This document shows positions 52,985-61,804 of a stretch of DNA of 64,000 nt, piece by piece. The notes under the pieces are model-generated. The model made no database searches and was not told the DNA's origin. It saw nothing but the letters and a program-made list of their open reading frames with translations. The translations under genes and the position numbers were made by a program. Position 1 is the first letter of the stretch; each line of letters opens with the position of its first letter. The stretch is from positions 1 to 64,000 of the forward strand of contig NZ_JAHMIN010000033.1 in assembly GCF_018986435.1 (NCBI RefSeq), written 5' to 3'. Source of the DNA: Hahella sp. HN01. Its GTDB lineage: Bacteria > Pseudomonadota > Gammaproteobacteria > Pseudomonadales > Oleiphilaceae.

Positions 52985-53380
52985 ATGAAAGCTTCTAGTA
53001 GCTCAGCACCCAACGGAGAACTGGCGCTTCGCGTCATCGCTCTCGATAAGGACACCAACTCCAACGGCGATATTTACGCCGGCTGGTTGATGTCGCAGAT
53101 GGACCTGGCCGCCGCCAGCATGGCTGGCCGTATCGCCAAAGGCCGTACTGCGACAGTATCCGTGAAACAACTGGATTTTCTATCTCCGGTTAGAGTCGGC
53201 GCGGAAGTCAGTTGTTATGCGCGCATGGTTAATATCGGCACCAGCTCCATGCACATCGAAGTGGAAGTTTGGACTCGCGACAACCACCAGAATACTCCCC
53301 GCAAGGTGACTGAAGGCGTGTTTGTACTGGTTGCGATTGACGACTCCGGACGCATTCGCGCGGTGCCTGCCGGAGAGTGA
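52985..53380 (+). CDS. Acyl-CoA thioesterase, hotdog fold (YciA-like)
   Basis: A 131-residue single-hotdog protein. The YciA-type active-site segment DTNSNGDIYAGWLMSQMDLAAA near 24-45 holds the catalytic Asp/Asn region with GGW replaced by AGW, followed by TVSVKQLDFLSPVRVGAEV and the RKVTEGVFVLVAID strand. It should hydrolyse acyl-CoA of broad range. The ATG at 52985 is preferred to one 13 codons upstream. It lies between the TRAP permease genes and their probable binding protein gene, which is odd for a thioesterase. Confidence 0.87.
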   Translation: MKASSSSAPNGELALRVIALDKDTNSNGDIYAGWLMSQMDLAAASMAGRIAKGRTATVSVKQLDFLSPVRVGAEVSCYARMVNIGTSSMHIEVEVWTRDNHQNTPRKVTEGVFVLVAIDDSGRIRAVPAGE

Positions 53381-53402
53381 GCCAAACCATGGCGCAAGGC
53401 AT

Positions 53403-53435
53403 AAAAAAACCGCAGTCTGAGCTGCGGTTTTTTTT
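53403..53435. terminator. Bidirectional Rho-independent terminator
   Basis: AACCGCAG and CTGCGGTT pair with a six-base loop, with seven As before and eight Ts after. It separates the convergent thioesterase and TRAP binding-protein genes. Confidence 0.9.
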
Positions 53436-53451
53436 GGGTCAGTCGATCGTC

Positions 53452-54555
53452 TTAGGATCTGGCGTTGATATAGGCTTTTTCTGAGATCTCGTGGTATTTC
53501 CACACATTGCTGCGGAACTTCTCATAAGACTCATATACCTTCTTCACTGCGGGATCTTTCTCCGCAATCTCCTGAATCGTCTGACGGGAGATGTCTTGTA
53601 ACTCCTTCAACACGTCGTCAGGAAAACGTCTGACATCCACACCGTGGTTGTTAACCAATTCGTTCAACGCCGCATTGTTACGCGCCGTGTACTCATCCAG
53701 CATGTCCTGGTTGATCATACGCGCAGCCACCTCAACGATGGCTTGCAGATCTTTCGGCAAAGCCTCAAACGCTTTCTTGTTGAAGGTAAACTCCAAGGAA
53801 GTGCCGGGTTCGTGCCAACCTGGGTAGTAGTAGTATTTAGCCGCTTTATGCAGACCGAACGCCAGATCATTGTACGGGCCCACCCATTCGGTGGCGTCGA
53901 TAGCGCCGGTTTGCAAAGCAGTGAAGATTTCGCCGCCAGGCAACTGCACAGGCGTGCCTCCCGCCCGCTGCAACACTTCGCCACCCAGGCCAGGGATACG
54001 CATCTTGAGACCTTTCAGGTCATCCAGAGAGTTGATCTCTTTGTTGAACCAGCCTCCCATCTGTACGCCGGTGTTGCCGCCAAGCATAGGAATGACGCCG
54101 AACGGTTCATACAATTCACGCCATAACTCCAGACCGCCGCCATAGCTGATCCAGGAATTGATTTCCTGGGCGTTCAGACCAAAAGGAACGGTGGAGAAGA
54201 ACTGTGCGGCGGGAATTTTGCCTTTCCAGTAGTAGGATGCAGCGTGGCCTGCTTCCGCAGTACCCTGAGAGACCGCGTCAAACACTTCCAACGCGGGAAC
54301 CAGTTCACCGGCGCCGTAGACTTTGACCTTGAGGCGGCCATCGCTCATGCGTTCGACTTCTTTAGCGAAGCGTTCTGGGGCCTCGCCCAGTCCCGGGAAG
54401 TTTTTCGGCCAGGAAGTTACCAGCTTCCATTGGATGGTTTGCTTGGGCGCCTGCTGGGCAACCGGGGCCGCCGCTTCTTTCTCGGCGGAGCATCCGCCCA
54501 ACAGCATTCCCAACATGCCCGCGCCCATCAGGGAAAACAGATAGCGTCTTTTCAT
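53452..54555 (-). CDS. TRAP transporter substrate-binding lipoprotein (DctP family, TakP-like)
   Basis: A 367-residue binding protein. The signal ends in the lipobox LLGGC with the lipidated Cys at 22, an unusual feature among TRAP binding proteins but seen in this subgroup. The segments WKLVTSWPKNFPGLGEAPER, GGNTGVQMGGWFNKEINS, MRIPGLGGEVLQRAGGTPV, and ATEWVGPYNDLAFGLHKAAK match the 2-oxo-acid-binding TakP type, where the Arg and Gln/Trp/Glu contacts hold the ligand and a sodium ion. It likely serves the DctQM pair 0.6 kb away. ATG at 54555 has GGAG upstream. Confidence 0.9.
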   Translation of the reverse strand: MKRRYLFSLMGAGMLGMLLGGCSAEKEAAAPVAQQAPKQTIQWKLVTSWPKNFPGLGEAPERFAKEVERMSDGRLKVKVYGAGELVPALEVFDAVSQGTAEAGHAASYYWKGKIPAAQFFSTVPFGLNAQEINSWISYGGGLELWRELYEPFGVIPMLGGNTGVQMGGWFNKEINSLDDLKGLKMRIPGLGGEVLQRAGGTPVQLPGGEIFTALQTGAIDATEWVGPYNDLAFGLHKAAKYYYYPGWHEPGTSLEFTFNKKAFEALPKDLQAIVEVAARMINQDMLDEYTARNNAALNELVNNHGVDVRRFPDDVLKELQDISRQTIQEIAEKDPAVKKVYESYEKFRSNVWKYHEISEKAYINARS

Positions 54556-54774
54556 TCGATTGCGTCTCCTTTTTGTCTTTATTCTTATGCGATCTCGGCG
54601 CCTTGCGCAGCCAAGCATCCAGCGCCAGTCGCCAAGCCTTCTAAACAGGCGGATAAAACCTGCTTAGATGAGCCGACGAGAAGGCTGCGTTCCGCAGTAT
54701 AACTCGATTATCCGGCAAAAGGACACTGGCGAAGCGCACGCAAAATCTAACGGATCACTTAACAGTCAGGCCGC

Positions 54775-56940
54775 TCAAATCACTTCCAGTTTGGCGTATG
54801 AAAGCACCAGCCATTTACTGCCCTGATCGTCGAAGTTCACCTGAATCCGGGAATGCGGACCACTGCCTTCATAGTTCAGCACCACGCCTTCGCCAAACTT
54901 TTCATGTCGCACCCGCTGCCCAAGGGAAATACCCGACTGCTGTGCGGATTCGCCAATAGCCCCATGCGCCGGCCCACGATCCCAAAACATAGGTTTGCTC
55001 ACGACGGAGCGCAAACGCACTTCACGTAATAATTCATTGGGAATTTCGCGGACAAAGCGAGAGATAGAGTGGTATTTATCCTGACCGTACAAGCGGCGGC
55101 TTTCCGCGAAAGTAAGCACCAGCTTTTCCATGGCGCGCGTGATGCCGACGTAGCACAATCGACGCTCTTCTTCCAAGCGACCCGCCTCTTCCAGCGCCAT
55201 TGAGTGAGGAAACAGTTCTTCCTCCATGCCTGTCAGGAACACCAAAGGAAACTCCAAACCTTTAGCGGAGTGCAGCGTCATAAGCTGCACTGCATCTTGA
55301 TCCGCATCCGCCTGCCGTTCGCCCGCATCCAGCGCCGCCTGGGTCAGGAACTCCGCCAGTGGCGATTCATTGTCGAGCGTTTCGTACTCAGCAACCGCAT
55401 TCACCAGCTCCAGCAGGTTTTCCTTGCGCGCTTCCGCCTTATCTCCCTTTTCATTGGCGTGATGCTCCAATATGCCGCTGACCTCCAGCATATGCTTGGT
55501 CAGATCCTGCAAGCTGTTGTCTTTGGCAAACTCGCGCAGATTTTCGACTATTTCAATAAAGTGCTTCAGCCCAGCACCCGCCTTGCCTTTAAGCAAGCCT
55601 GCGCCAACCGCCGCCACCGTGGTCTGCCACAACGACCCTCGGCGCTCGCGAGCCGCGTCGCGCAATGTCTCCAATGACTTGGCGCCAACGCCCCGAGGAG
55701 GAACATTGACCACCCGCTCAAAGGCGGCGTCATCGTGAGAGAAGTGCGCCAAGCGCAAATACGCCACGGCGTTTTTAACTTCCAAGCGATCATAGAAGCG
55801 CAAACCGCCATAAATCCGATAAGGCACGCTGTGGCGAATCAGCGCTTCTTCCAATACCCGTGACTGCACGTTGGAACGGTACAGCAGCGCCACTTCCGAA
55901 CGGGAACGCCCCTGATTCACCCAGGACTGCACGGACTCGACGATATAGTTGGCTTCATCCTGCTCGTTAAACGCGGCGTACACATCAATCGCCTCGCCTT
56001 CGCCCTGATCCGTCCAGAGCTGCTTGCCAAGGCGACTCGGATTGTGGGCAATGACATGGTTGGCGGCCCGCAAAATGGTCTGTGTCGAGCGGTAGTTTTG
56101 TTCCAGACGCACCAACGCCGCTTCGCCGAAGTCATTCTGGAAACGCTGGATATTCTCAATCTTGGCGCCACGCCAGCCGTAAATGGACTGGTCATCGTCT
56201 CCAACTACTGTCATAGGGACGCGGTCCCCCGCCAACACGCGCAGCCATGCATATTGAATGGTGTTGGTATCCTGAAACTCATCAACCAGTATATGTTGGA
56301 AGCGCTGCTGATAGTGCTGTAACAGATCCGGCTTTTGCAGCCAGATTTCATGAGAGCGCAGCAGTAACTCGCCAAAATCCACCAGTCCGCTTTGCCGACA
56401 ATATTCGTCGTAACGCTGGTATATCTTGTTCATGGTCTGCCGCCAGGCGTCGCTACCCGGCTCAATGTTTTCCGGTCGCAGCCCTTCGTCTTTCTGGCTG
56501 TTGATAAAATATTGCGCCTGGCGCGCAGGCCACTTGGACTCATCCAGTCCCAGCTCGCGAATCACTCGCTTCAGCATGCGCTGCTGGTCATCGGAGTCTA
56601 TGACCTGAAAATTTTCCGGCAGTCCGGCTTCCCGCCAGTGGGCGCGCAGCAGTCGATGCGCCAGACTGTGAAAGGTGCCAAGCCACATGCCGCGAGTAGG
56701 AATATGCAACAGCGACTCCACCCGCTCGCGCATTTCCCGCGCCGCCTTATTGGTGAACGTCACCGCCATTATTGCGTGAGCGCCAATACGCTCGACTTGA
56801 ATCAACCATGCCATGCGGTGCACAAGAACGCGGGTTTTGCCGCTACCGGCGCCTGCCAGAACCAGCAGGTTGCGGGCGCTGGCGGTAACCGCCTCACGTT
56901 GAGCATCGTTAAGCGGGTCCAATACCGCCGTTACGTCCAT
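54775..56940 (-). CDS. uvrD: DNA helicase II UvrD
   Basis: A 721-residue superfamily 1 3'-5' helicase for nucleotide-excision and mismatch repair. Walker A GAGSGKT is at 30-36; other motifs are TFTNKAAREMRER (Ia), LVDEFQDTNTIQY (II), VVGDDDQSIYGWRGA (III), LEQNYRSTQTIL (IV), LMTLHSAKGLEFPLVFLTG (V) and YVGITRAMEKL (VI). Length equals E. coli UvrD (720). A C-terminal Tudor-like segment (GQRVRHEKFGEGVVLNYEGS) is present, as in UvrD/PcrA. Single gene. Confidence 0.97.
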   Translation of the reverse strand: MDVTAVLDPLNDAQREAVTASARNLLVLAGAGSGKTRVLVHRMAWLIQVERIGAHAIMAVTFTNKAAREMRERVESLLHIPTRGMWLGTFHSLAHRLLRAHWREAGLPENFQVIDSDDQQRMLKRVIRELGLDESKWPARQAQYFINSQKDEGLRPENIEPGSDAWRQTMNKIYQRYDEYCRQSGLVDFGELLLRSHEIWLQKPDLLQHYQQRFQHILVDEFQDTNTIQYAWLRVLAGDRVPMTVVGDDDQSIYGWRGAKIENIQRFQNDFGEAALVRLEQNYRSTQTILRAANHVIAHNPSRLGKQLWTDQGEGEAIDVYAAFNEQDEANYIVESVQSWVNQGRSRSEVALLYRSNVQSRVLEEALIRHSVPYRIYGGLRFYDRLEVKNAVAYLRLAHFSHDDAAFERVVNVPPRGVGAKSLETLRDAARERRGSLWQTTVAAVGAGLLKGKAGAGLKHFIEIVENLREFAKDNSLQDLTKHMLEVSGILEHHANEKGDKAEARKENLLELVNAVAEYETLDNESPLAEFLTQAALDAGERQADADQDAVQLMTLHSAKGLEFPLVFLTGMEEELFPHSMALEEAGRLEEERRLCYVGITRAMEKLVLTFAESRRLYGQDKYHSISRFVREIPNELLREVRLRSVVSKPMFWDRGPAHGAIGESAQQSGISLGQRVRHEKFGEGVVLNYEGSGPHSRIQVNFDDQGSKWLVLSYAKLEVI

Positions 56941-57301
56941 TGCTGAGACTTACCTCTCTTTGTTTGAAGGGCTTTGTTGTTAACGGCTTTCCGCGTATGA
57001 CATGTCAGGAAAATTAACCGCAGACCAATCTCCGATTTTATTCGAAGTGCTTGTGCGCGAGTTCACTATCGGGTTAAATGGGACAACGAACAAAAAATAA
57101 CAAAATGTTACATACAGTAAGCACACTGAACCGCTAAACCGGAGTCGCCGCTTTGCATATTTGCGGCGATTAATACTGGATAATTTTACAGCCTATTACA
57201 ACATTGCATCGCTGCTTTCCAGGTTCGCCAACCGTCAAAAGCAGATATGACGGGTTTGTTTGTGCGGCGGGATTCCAGTGAAATCGGACAATTATACTAA
57301 C
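56941..57301. other. 361-base region between divergent uvrD and the GGDEF-EAL gene
   Basis: No gene is seen. Short AT-rich tracts near 57090-57115 and 57170-57205 may hold promoters. A hairpin TCGCCGC/GCGGCGA with an 11-base loop lies at 57145-57169, without T-run. Confidence 0.4.
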
Positions 57302-60262
57302 ATGCACCCCGGGACAAACGATATTCAAGCAAGCAGTTTAAAGCTGATGTCGACCATGGCGCGCCCTAAACCTCTCATGGTGCGTCGGGAGCAACTCATA
57401 AAGCTGGGGCGTCGCAGTCGCCACGCCGCCGCATTGCTTTTTTTAATCACCATGGGGTTCGTCGCCACCGCTTTTCCCCATCAGGCCATAGAGCCTCTGA
57501 TCTGCCTCACTGCGCTGGGAGCTTTCTGCGCAGTCCTGCTCGTCGCCTTCGGCTCACAGGCTCAGGCGCAATTACAGAATGAAAGCGCCAACCTGCCTCG
57601 CAACGTCGCCAACCTCAGCAGGCTTTATGTATTACTCAGCGCCATAATCGCCACCGTGTTGGGGCCGATAACCGCATACGTCATCATGGATCTCCCCGCT
57701 TCCTGGCTGGACAGCGCCACTATCGCCCAGTTCGTCGGCGCGGGTCTTCTATCCTTTTTCCTTGGCGTCTGGCGCACCCCGTTTATTGTTCTCAGCGCGA
57801 TGCCTCTTCTGTGGCTTGCAGTGCTGTTAAACGGTAGACAACCCCTGCCTCAAGAGTTACTGACCAACGCCGCCATTCTCAGCGTCTTTCTCTATCCGCT
57901 CGCCGCGCTATGGTACCTCGCCTCAAGTCGCTACCTTAATCAGAATCTGCAGATGCAAGGCTTGATCGCCTATCTGGATAACGCCCGCTCCGCGTCAGAA
58001 CAGCTTAATCAGCAGCTCGCCCATGAAATAACCTACCGAGAAGAGATTGAACAGGAGTTGCGGGAAACGCAAAAGGAACTGGAAGGCGCAATCTGCGAGC
58101 GCACCCACGAACTGTCCGAAGCCAACCGTATTCTGAGTCAGCAAATCAAACTACGGAAAAATATCAGCGATGCGCTGATGAAAAGCCAGACCCGTTTATC
58201 GCAAGCCATTGAAGCCACCGGGCTGGCCTTGTGGGATTGGGATATTCCGAGAAACTCCCTTTATCAATCATTCTTTCACGACGCCTTTGGTCCTCGTGAA
58301 ATGTCGGCGACCGCTTTCGTCGAGCGCATGCATGGACTGATACACCCTGACGATCGCCCACGCATAAGAAAAGAAATGATGCTGTGCCTGAAAGGTTTGA
58401 GTAACACTTATCGGGTGCAGTATCGCGTCATCACCGCCAAAGACGCCTGGATCTGGGTTGAGGATTGCGGCAAACCAGTCAGCTTCGACAAGCTTGGCCG
58501 CATTACCCGCATGATTGGGTCACGCAGAGATATCAGCAAAGAGAAAAGTCGCGATGAGCAGTTACTTCTCGCCAAGTCAGTGTTTGACCATACTCCCCAG
58601 GGCGTCTTCGCATTGGATACGGAGTTCCGCTTCCTCACCGTCAACAATGCATTCAGCCAGATTACAGGGTATGAAACAGAAGAAGTGATCGGTAGCAGTC
58701 TTGAGGATTTCAGCCAGGCGCCCAACAAGCGACAAGTATTCAGCCGAATCCGCGACGAGCTGTCTCTGCGAGGCCGTTGGCAAGGCGAGTTATATGAAAA
58801 GCGCAAGTCCGGCGAATTCTATTGTCAGTGGCTGCAGATTACTTCGATCATCAATACAGAAGGCGCCACCACCCATTACGCAGGCCTGTTTTCCGACCTG
58901 ACTGAGCGTAAACAGGCGGACGAGAAGCTCCACTATCTGCTGAACTATGACGAATTGACCGGGCTGGCGAATCGCATGCTGTTCCGCGAGCGACTGGATA
59001 AAATTCTCCGCAAAGTGCGGGAGCAAGGACTCAGCATTAATATGCTGCTGCTGAATGTTGACCGCTTTCGGCAGGTGAACGAAAGCCTGGGTCAGGACCG
59101 AGGAGATGAGCTGTTAAAGCAGGTTGCTACACGCATTTCACAAACCGCATCCCACGCCCACACCCTGGCGCGCCTCGGCAGCGATGAGTTTGCAATTCTC
59201 ACTCCGGCGAAAAGCCGCTCCCAGATGAGCCGTTTCTGTGAACAACTGCTGGACGAACTGAAAGCGCCCTTCAATATCGATGGACATGAGTTTTACGTTT
59301 CAACCTCAATAGGCGTCACTCAGGCCCCAGACAACGGCTGGGAAATCCAAACCCTGATGCAGCAAGCCAATATGGCGGTGCGGCAGGCCAAATACCTCGG
59401 CGGTAACACCTATGAGTTTTACAGTCGCATGTTGCGCAGCATGTCGCGCATGCGCCTGGAAGTAGAGACTGAATTACGCCGAGCGATACAAAATCAACAG
59501 ATGGAAGTCTTCTTCCAGCCCAAGTTATCGCTGGATAGCGGTCGCATTACCGGAGTGGAGGCGCTGGCGCGATGGCGGCACCCTCAGAGGGGACTGATCG
59601 GTCCCAGCGACTTCGTGCCCATGGCGGAGGAAAGCGGTCTGATCACCGAGCTGGGAGAGCAGATGCTCGGCGCCGCCTGCGCTCAGGCCGCCGCCTGGAG
59701 CCGGGAGGGGCTGGATAATATACAGGTATCCGTCAATCTTTCCGCACATCAGTTACGTCAGAGCAATTTACCGCAACTGGTGCGCAAAGTCCTGCAGGAC
59801 ACCGACCTTCCCCCGCATCTGCTGGATCTGGAGCTGACGGAAAGCACGCTGATGGAAAACATGGGCCGCACCCAGTTTATGCTCTCCCGTCTTAGAGAGA
59901 TGGGCGTGCGCATCACCGTGGACGATTTCGGGACAGGCTATTCCTCTCTCTCCTACCTCAAGCGATTTCCACTAAACGCTTTGAAAATAGACCGCATGTT
60001 CATTAAAGACGCGCATCAAAACGCCGATGACGCCGCCATCACCCGCGCCGTCATCATGCTGGGTAAAAGCCTGAATCTTGAAGTCATCGCTGAAGGCGTG
60101 GAGCACGAAGGGCATTTGGAGTTCTTGCGAGAAAGCGGCTGTCATACTGTGCAGGGATACCTCATCGCCGAGCCACTGGGGGCCGAGCAGATGGCGAACC
60201 TGTTGCGAGAGCAATGCACTGGTTCTCCAGCACTGCAAAACCCAACGCCGGTCACTCAATAA
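57302..60262 (+). CDS. Membrane PAS-PAS-GGDEF-EAL protein
   Basis: A 986-residue c-di-GMP protein. The N-terminal 205 residues hold about six membrane helices, followed by a coiled coil (about 225-290), two PAS domains (about 300-420 and 425-545), a GGDEF domain and an EAL domain. The GGDEF loop is GSDEF (626-630) and the I-site is absent (SHAH at the RxxD position), so cyclase activity is doubtful. EAL residues are intact: E753 of EALARW, NLSAHQL, LELTEST, D874-D875 of DDFGTGYSS, KID, EGVEHE. It is thus probably a phosphodiesterase tuned by PAS input. Start uncertain: TTG at 57260 and ATGs at 57302 or 57347 all lack a clear ribosome site. Confidence 0.9.
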   Translation: MHPGTNDIQASSLKLMSTMARPKPLMVRREQLIKLGRRSRHAAALLFLITMGFVATAFPHQAIEPLICLTALGAFCAVLLVAFGSQAQAQLQNESANLPRNVANLSRLYVLLSAIIATVLGPITAYVIMDLPASWLDSATIAQFVGAGLLSFFLGVWRTPFIVLSAMPLLWLAVLLNGRQPLPQELLTNAAILSVFLYPLAALWYLASSRYLNQNLQMQGLIAYLDNARSASEQLNQQLAHEITYREEIEQELRETQKELEGAICERTHELSEANRILSQQIKLRKNISDALMKSQTRLSQAIEATGLALWDWDIPRNSLYQSFFHDAFGPREMSATAFVERMHGLIHPDDRPRIRKEMMLCLKGLSNTYRVQYRVITAKDAWIWVEDCGKPVSFDKLGRITRMIGSRRDISKEKSRDEQLLLAKSVFDHTPQGVFALDTEFRFLTVNNAFSQITGYETEEVIGSSLEDFSQAPNKRQVFSRIRDELSLRGRWQGELYEKRKSGEFYCQWLQITSIINTEGATTHYAGLFSDLTERKQADEKLHYLLNYDELTGLANRMLFRERLDKILRKVREQGLSINMLLLNVDRFRQVNESLGQDRGDELLKQVATRISQTASHAHTLARLGSDEFAILTPAKSRSQMSRFCEQLLDELKAPFNIDGHEFYVSTSIGVTQAPDNGWEIQTLMQQANMAVRQAKYLGGNTYEFYSRMLRSMSRMRLEVETELRRAIQNQQMEVFFQPKLSLDSGRITGVEALARWRHPQRGLIGPSDFVPMAEESGLITELGEQMLGAACAQAAAWSREGLDNIQVSVNLSAHQLRQSNLPQLVRKVLQDTDLPPHLLDLELTESTLMENMGRTQFMLSRLREMGVRITVDDFGTGYSSLSYLKRFPLNALKIDRMFIKDAHQNADDAAITRAVIMLGKSLNLEVIAEGVEHEGHLEFLRESGCHTVQGYLIAEPLGAEQMANLLREQCTGSPALQNPTPVTQ

Positions 60263-60406
60263 CATCTAGCGACTTTTGGTCAGTGTAATCCTGCTCCGCT
60301 TTTGTCTATTCTTAAAGCAGTTCTTCAATCCCGCCCCGAAAGCGGATTCATGGGCTTACCCTGCCTACTGATTCCACAGGGCTGATAGACACACCAAGGT
60401 AGTTGG

Positions 60407-61264
60407 ATGGGACGCCCCCACGATATATTGAATTGGCTTCGACAAAACCGGGATTCGCTGCGCAAGAGCGAACAGAAAGTGGCGGAATGTGTGCTGCGCA
60501 ACCCCAACGATGTCATTCACATGCGCATCGTTGATCTGGCGACAGAGGCCGGCGTCAGCGAGCCGACTATAGTGCGCTTCTGTCGCACCATCAGTTTTGA
60601 CAGCTTCCAAAGCCTGAAAGTGAGCCTTGCCCAGCAGCTTGCAAGTATACAAAGGCAAACGCCGTTTCCAATAAACTCTGGAGGTAGTCTGCAGCAGACT
60701 GGCGCCAAGATATTCAGCGACGTGCAGTCGTCATTGCAGCAGGTCTTCAATCAACTGGCCTGGGAGCGGATTGAGCAGGTATGCGCCTGGATTTCCGAAT
60801 CCTCCCGCTTATACTTTTTCGGCTATGGCGCATCCGCAGCCGTGGCGGCGGATGCGCAACAAAAGTTCTTTCGCTTAAAGTTGAACTCACAGGCCTGCCC
60901 CGATCCAGATATGCAAATGCTGATCGCCGGTCTGGTGGAAGAGAACGACGTTATCGTCGCTATCTCTCACAGCGGACGCACTAACAACCTGATTCAGTCC
61001 TGCATGCGTGCGCGAGCCTCCGGCGCAAGGGTTGTCGCCATCAGTCCGCCTCAGTCGGCGTTGGCTAATATCGCCAATCTAAATATCGGCGTCGCAGTGG
61101 ACGAAGACACTGACGCCTTCACTCCTTTGGCTTCACGCCTTGCCCATTTAATGGTTCTGGATACCATCGCCACCAATCTGTTTCAAAAACTTGATAAGCG
61201 TCATGCGCAAAAACTCAACCAGGCTAAAAAGAATCTAAGCTCGTTGCGGCTCTCACCTAATTAA
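60407..61264 (+). CDS. hexR: HexR-like RpiR-family transcriptional regulator
   Basis: A 285-residue repressor with an N-terminal RpiR helix-turn-helix (about 1-77; SEPTIVRFCRTISFDSFQSL near 51-70) and a C-terminal SIS sugar-phosphate domain (about 120-250; YFFGYGASAAVAADAQQKFF, VAISHSGRTNNLIQ). The sequence is close to HexR, which controls glucose-catabolic genes and responds to KDPG. Genes usually found beside it (zwf, pgl, edd, eda) are absent. A perfect palindrome lies downstream at 61350-61369. Confidence 0.88.
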   Translation: MGRPHDILNWLRQNRDSLRKSEQKVAECVLRNPNDVIHMRIVDLATEAGVSEPTIVRFCRTISFDSFQSLKVSLAQQLASIQRQTPFPINSGGSLQQTGAKIFSDVQSSLQQVFNQLAWERIEQVCAWISESSRLYFFGYGASAAVAADAQQKFFRLKLNSQACPDPDMQMLIAGLVEENDVIVAISHSGRTNNLIQSCMRARASGARVVAISPPQSALANIANLNIGVAVDEDTDAFTPLASRLAHLMVLDTIATNLFQKLDKRHAQKLNQAKKNLSSLRLSPN

Positions 61265-61349
61265 TTGTATTATCGGTGAAATAATATACAGCATAAGACC
61301 GACGCTCCTCAGTCGGCTGGACAAGGCATCGCACCAACGCAGGAACGGA

Positions 61350-61369
61350 TTGATAACACGCGTTATCAA
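61350..61369. promoter_or_regulatory. Perfect palindrome, possible operator or RNA hairpin
   Basis: TTGATAACACGCGTTATCAA has eight-base arms around ACGC. It lies between hexR and the small PA3496-type gene, 75 bases before the latter's start. It does not match the HexR consensus as remembered, and no T-run follows. Confidence 0.5.
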
Positions 61370-61443
61370 GCAGTAAGCCGGTTGTCATTCCAGTGTAAAA
61401 AATAACAACTACAGTGAATCGTCACTAGGCTAAGGGGAAAGCC

Positions 61444-61641
61444 ATGCAAAATATGAATCAACCTTCCGATTCCGTCGCCAGTACAATTCTTGACGTTTTT
61501 TACGAGTCCGAAACTCAAGAGAGGAAAAGCAAAGAAAAGCAAGCCTCAAAGCGACGTCTTCAAGCCCGCAGGGCGATAGAAGACTATCTGGAAAACAAGC
61601 GGTTGCGTGAGGCTACCGAAGATTACTATCTTTCTAAATAA
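61444..61641 (+). CDS. PA3496-type small protein (putative envelope integrity)
   Basis: A 65-residue, highly charged helical protein. The C-terminal half KRRLQARRAIEDYLENKRLR, then EATEDYYL, follows the pattern of the PA3496 family in gammaproteobacteria (RR-x2-IE-x-YLE-x-KRLR). Role unproven; the family is named for an envelope link. AAGGGGAAAG just before the ATG is a strong ribosome site, suggesting high expression. Single gene after hexR. Confidence 0.65.
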   Translation: MQNMNQPSDSVASTILDVFYESETQERKSKEKQASKRRLQARRAIEDYLENKRLREATEDYYLSK

Positions 61642-61804
61642 ACGCATTTCATAGCGTTCTTCGCGTGCGTTCCCACTTCCTCCCGGACGCACGCGCGTCC
61701 TCCGCTTAACCAAGCGGTCGCTGGATATTTCGTCAAAATAAACCAGACTTGTTGATGCCGGTGAGCGGCTGAAGCAGACATGGGGACATCCAGGGAGCAT
61801 GACG

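Noticed and set aside
61265-61300. HexR autoregulatory operator downstream of hexR
   Set aside because: TGTATTAT...ATATACA is an imperfect repeat, in the wrong place for autoregulation and not matching the consensus.
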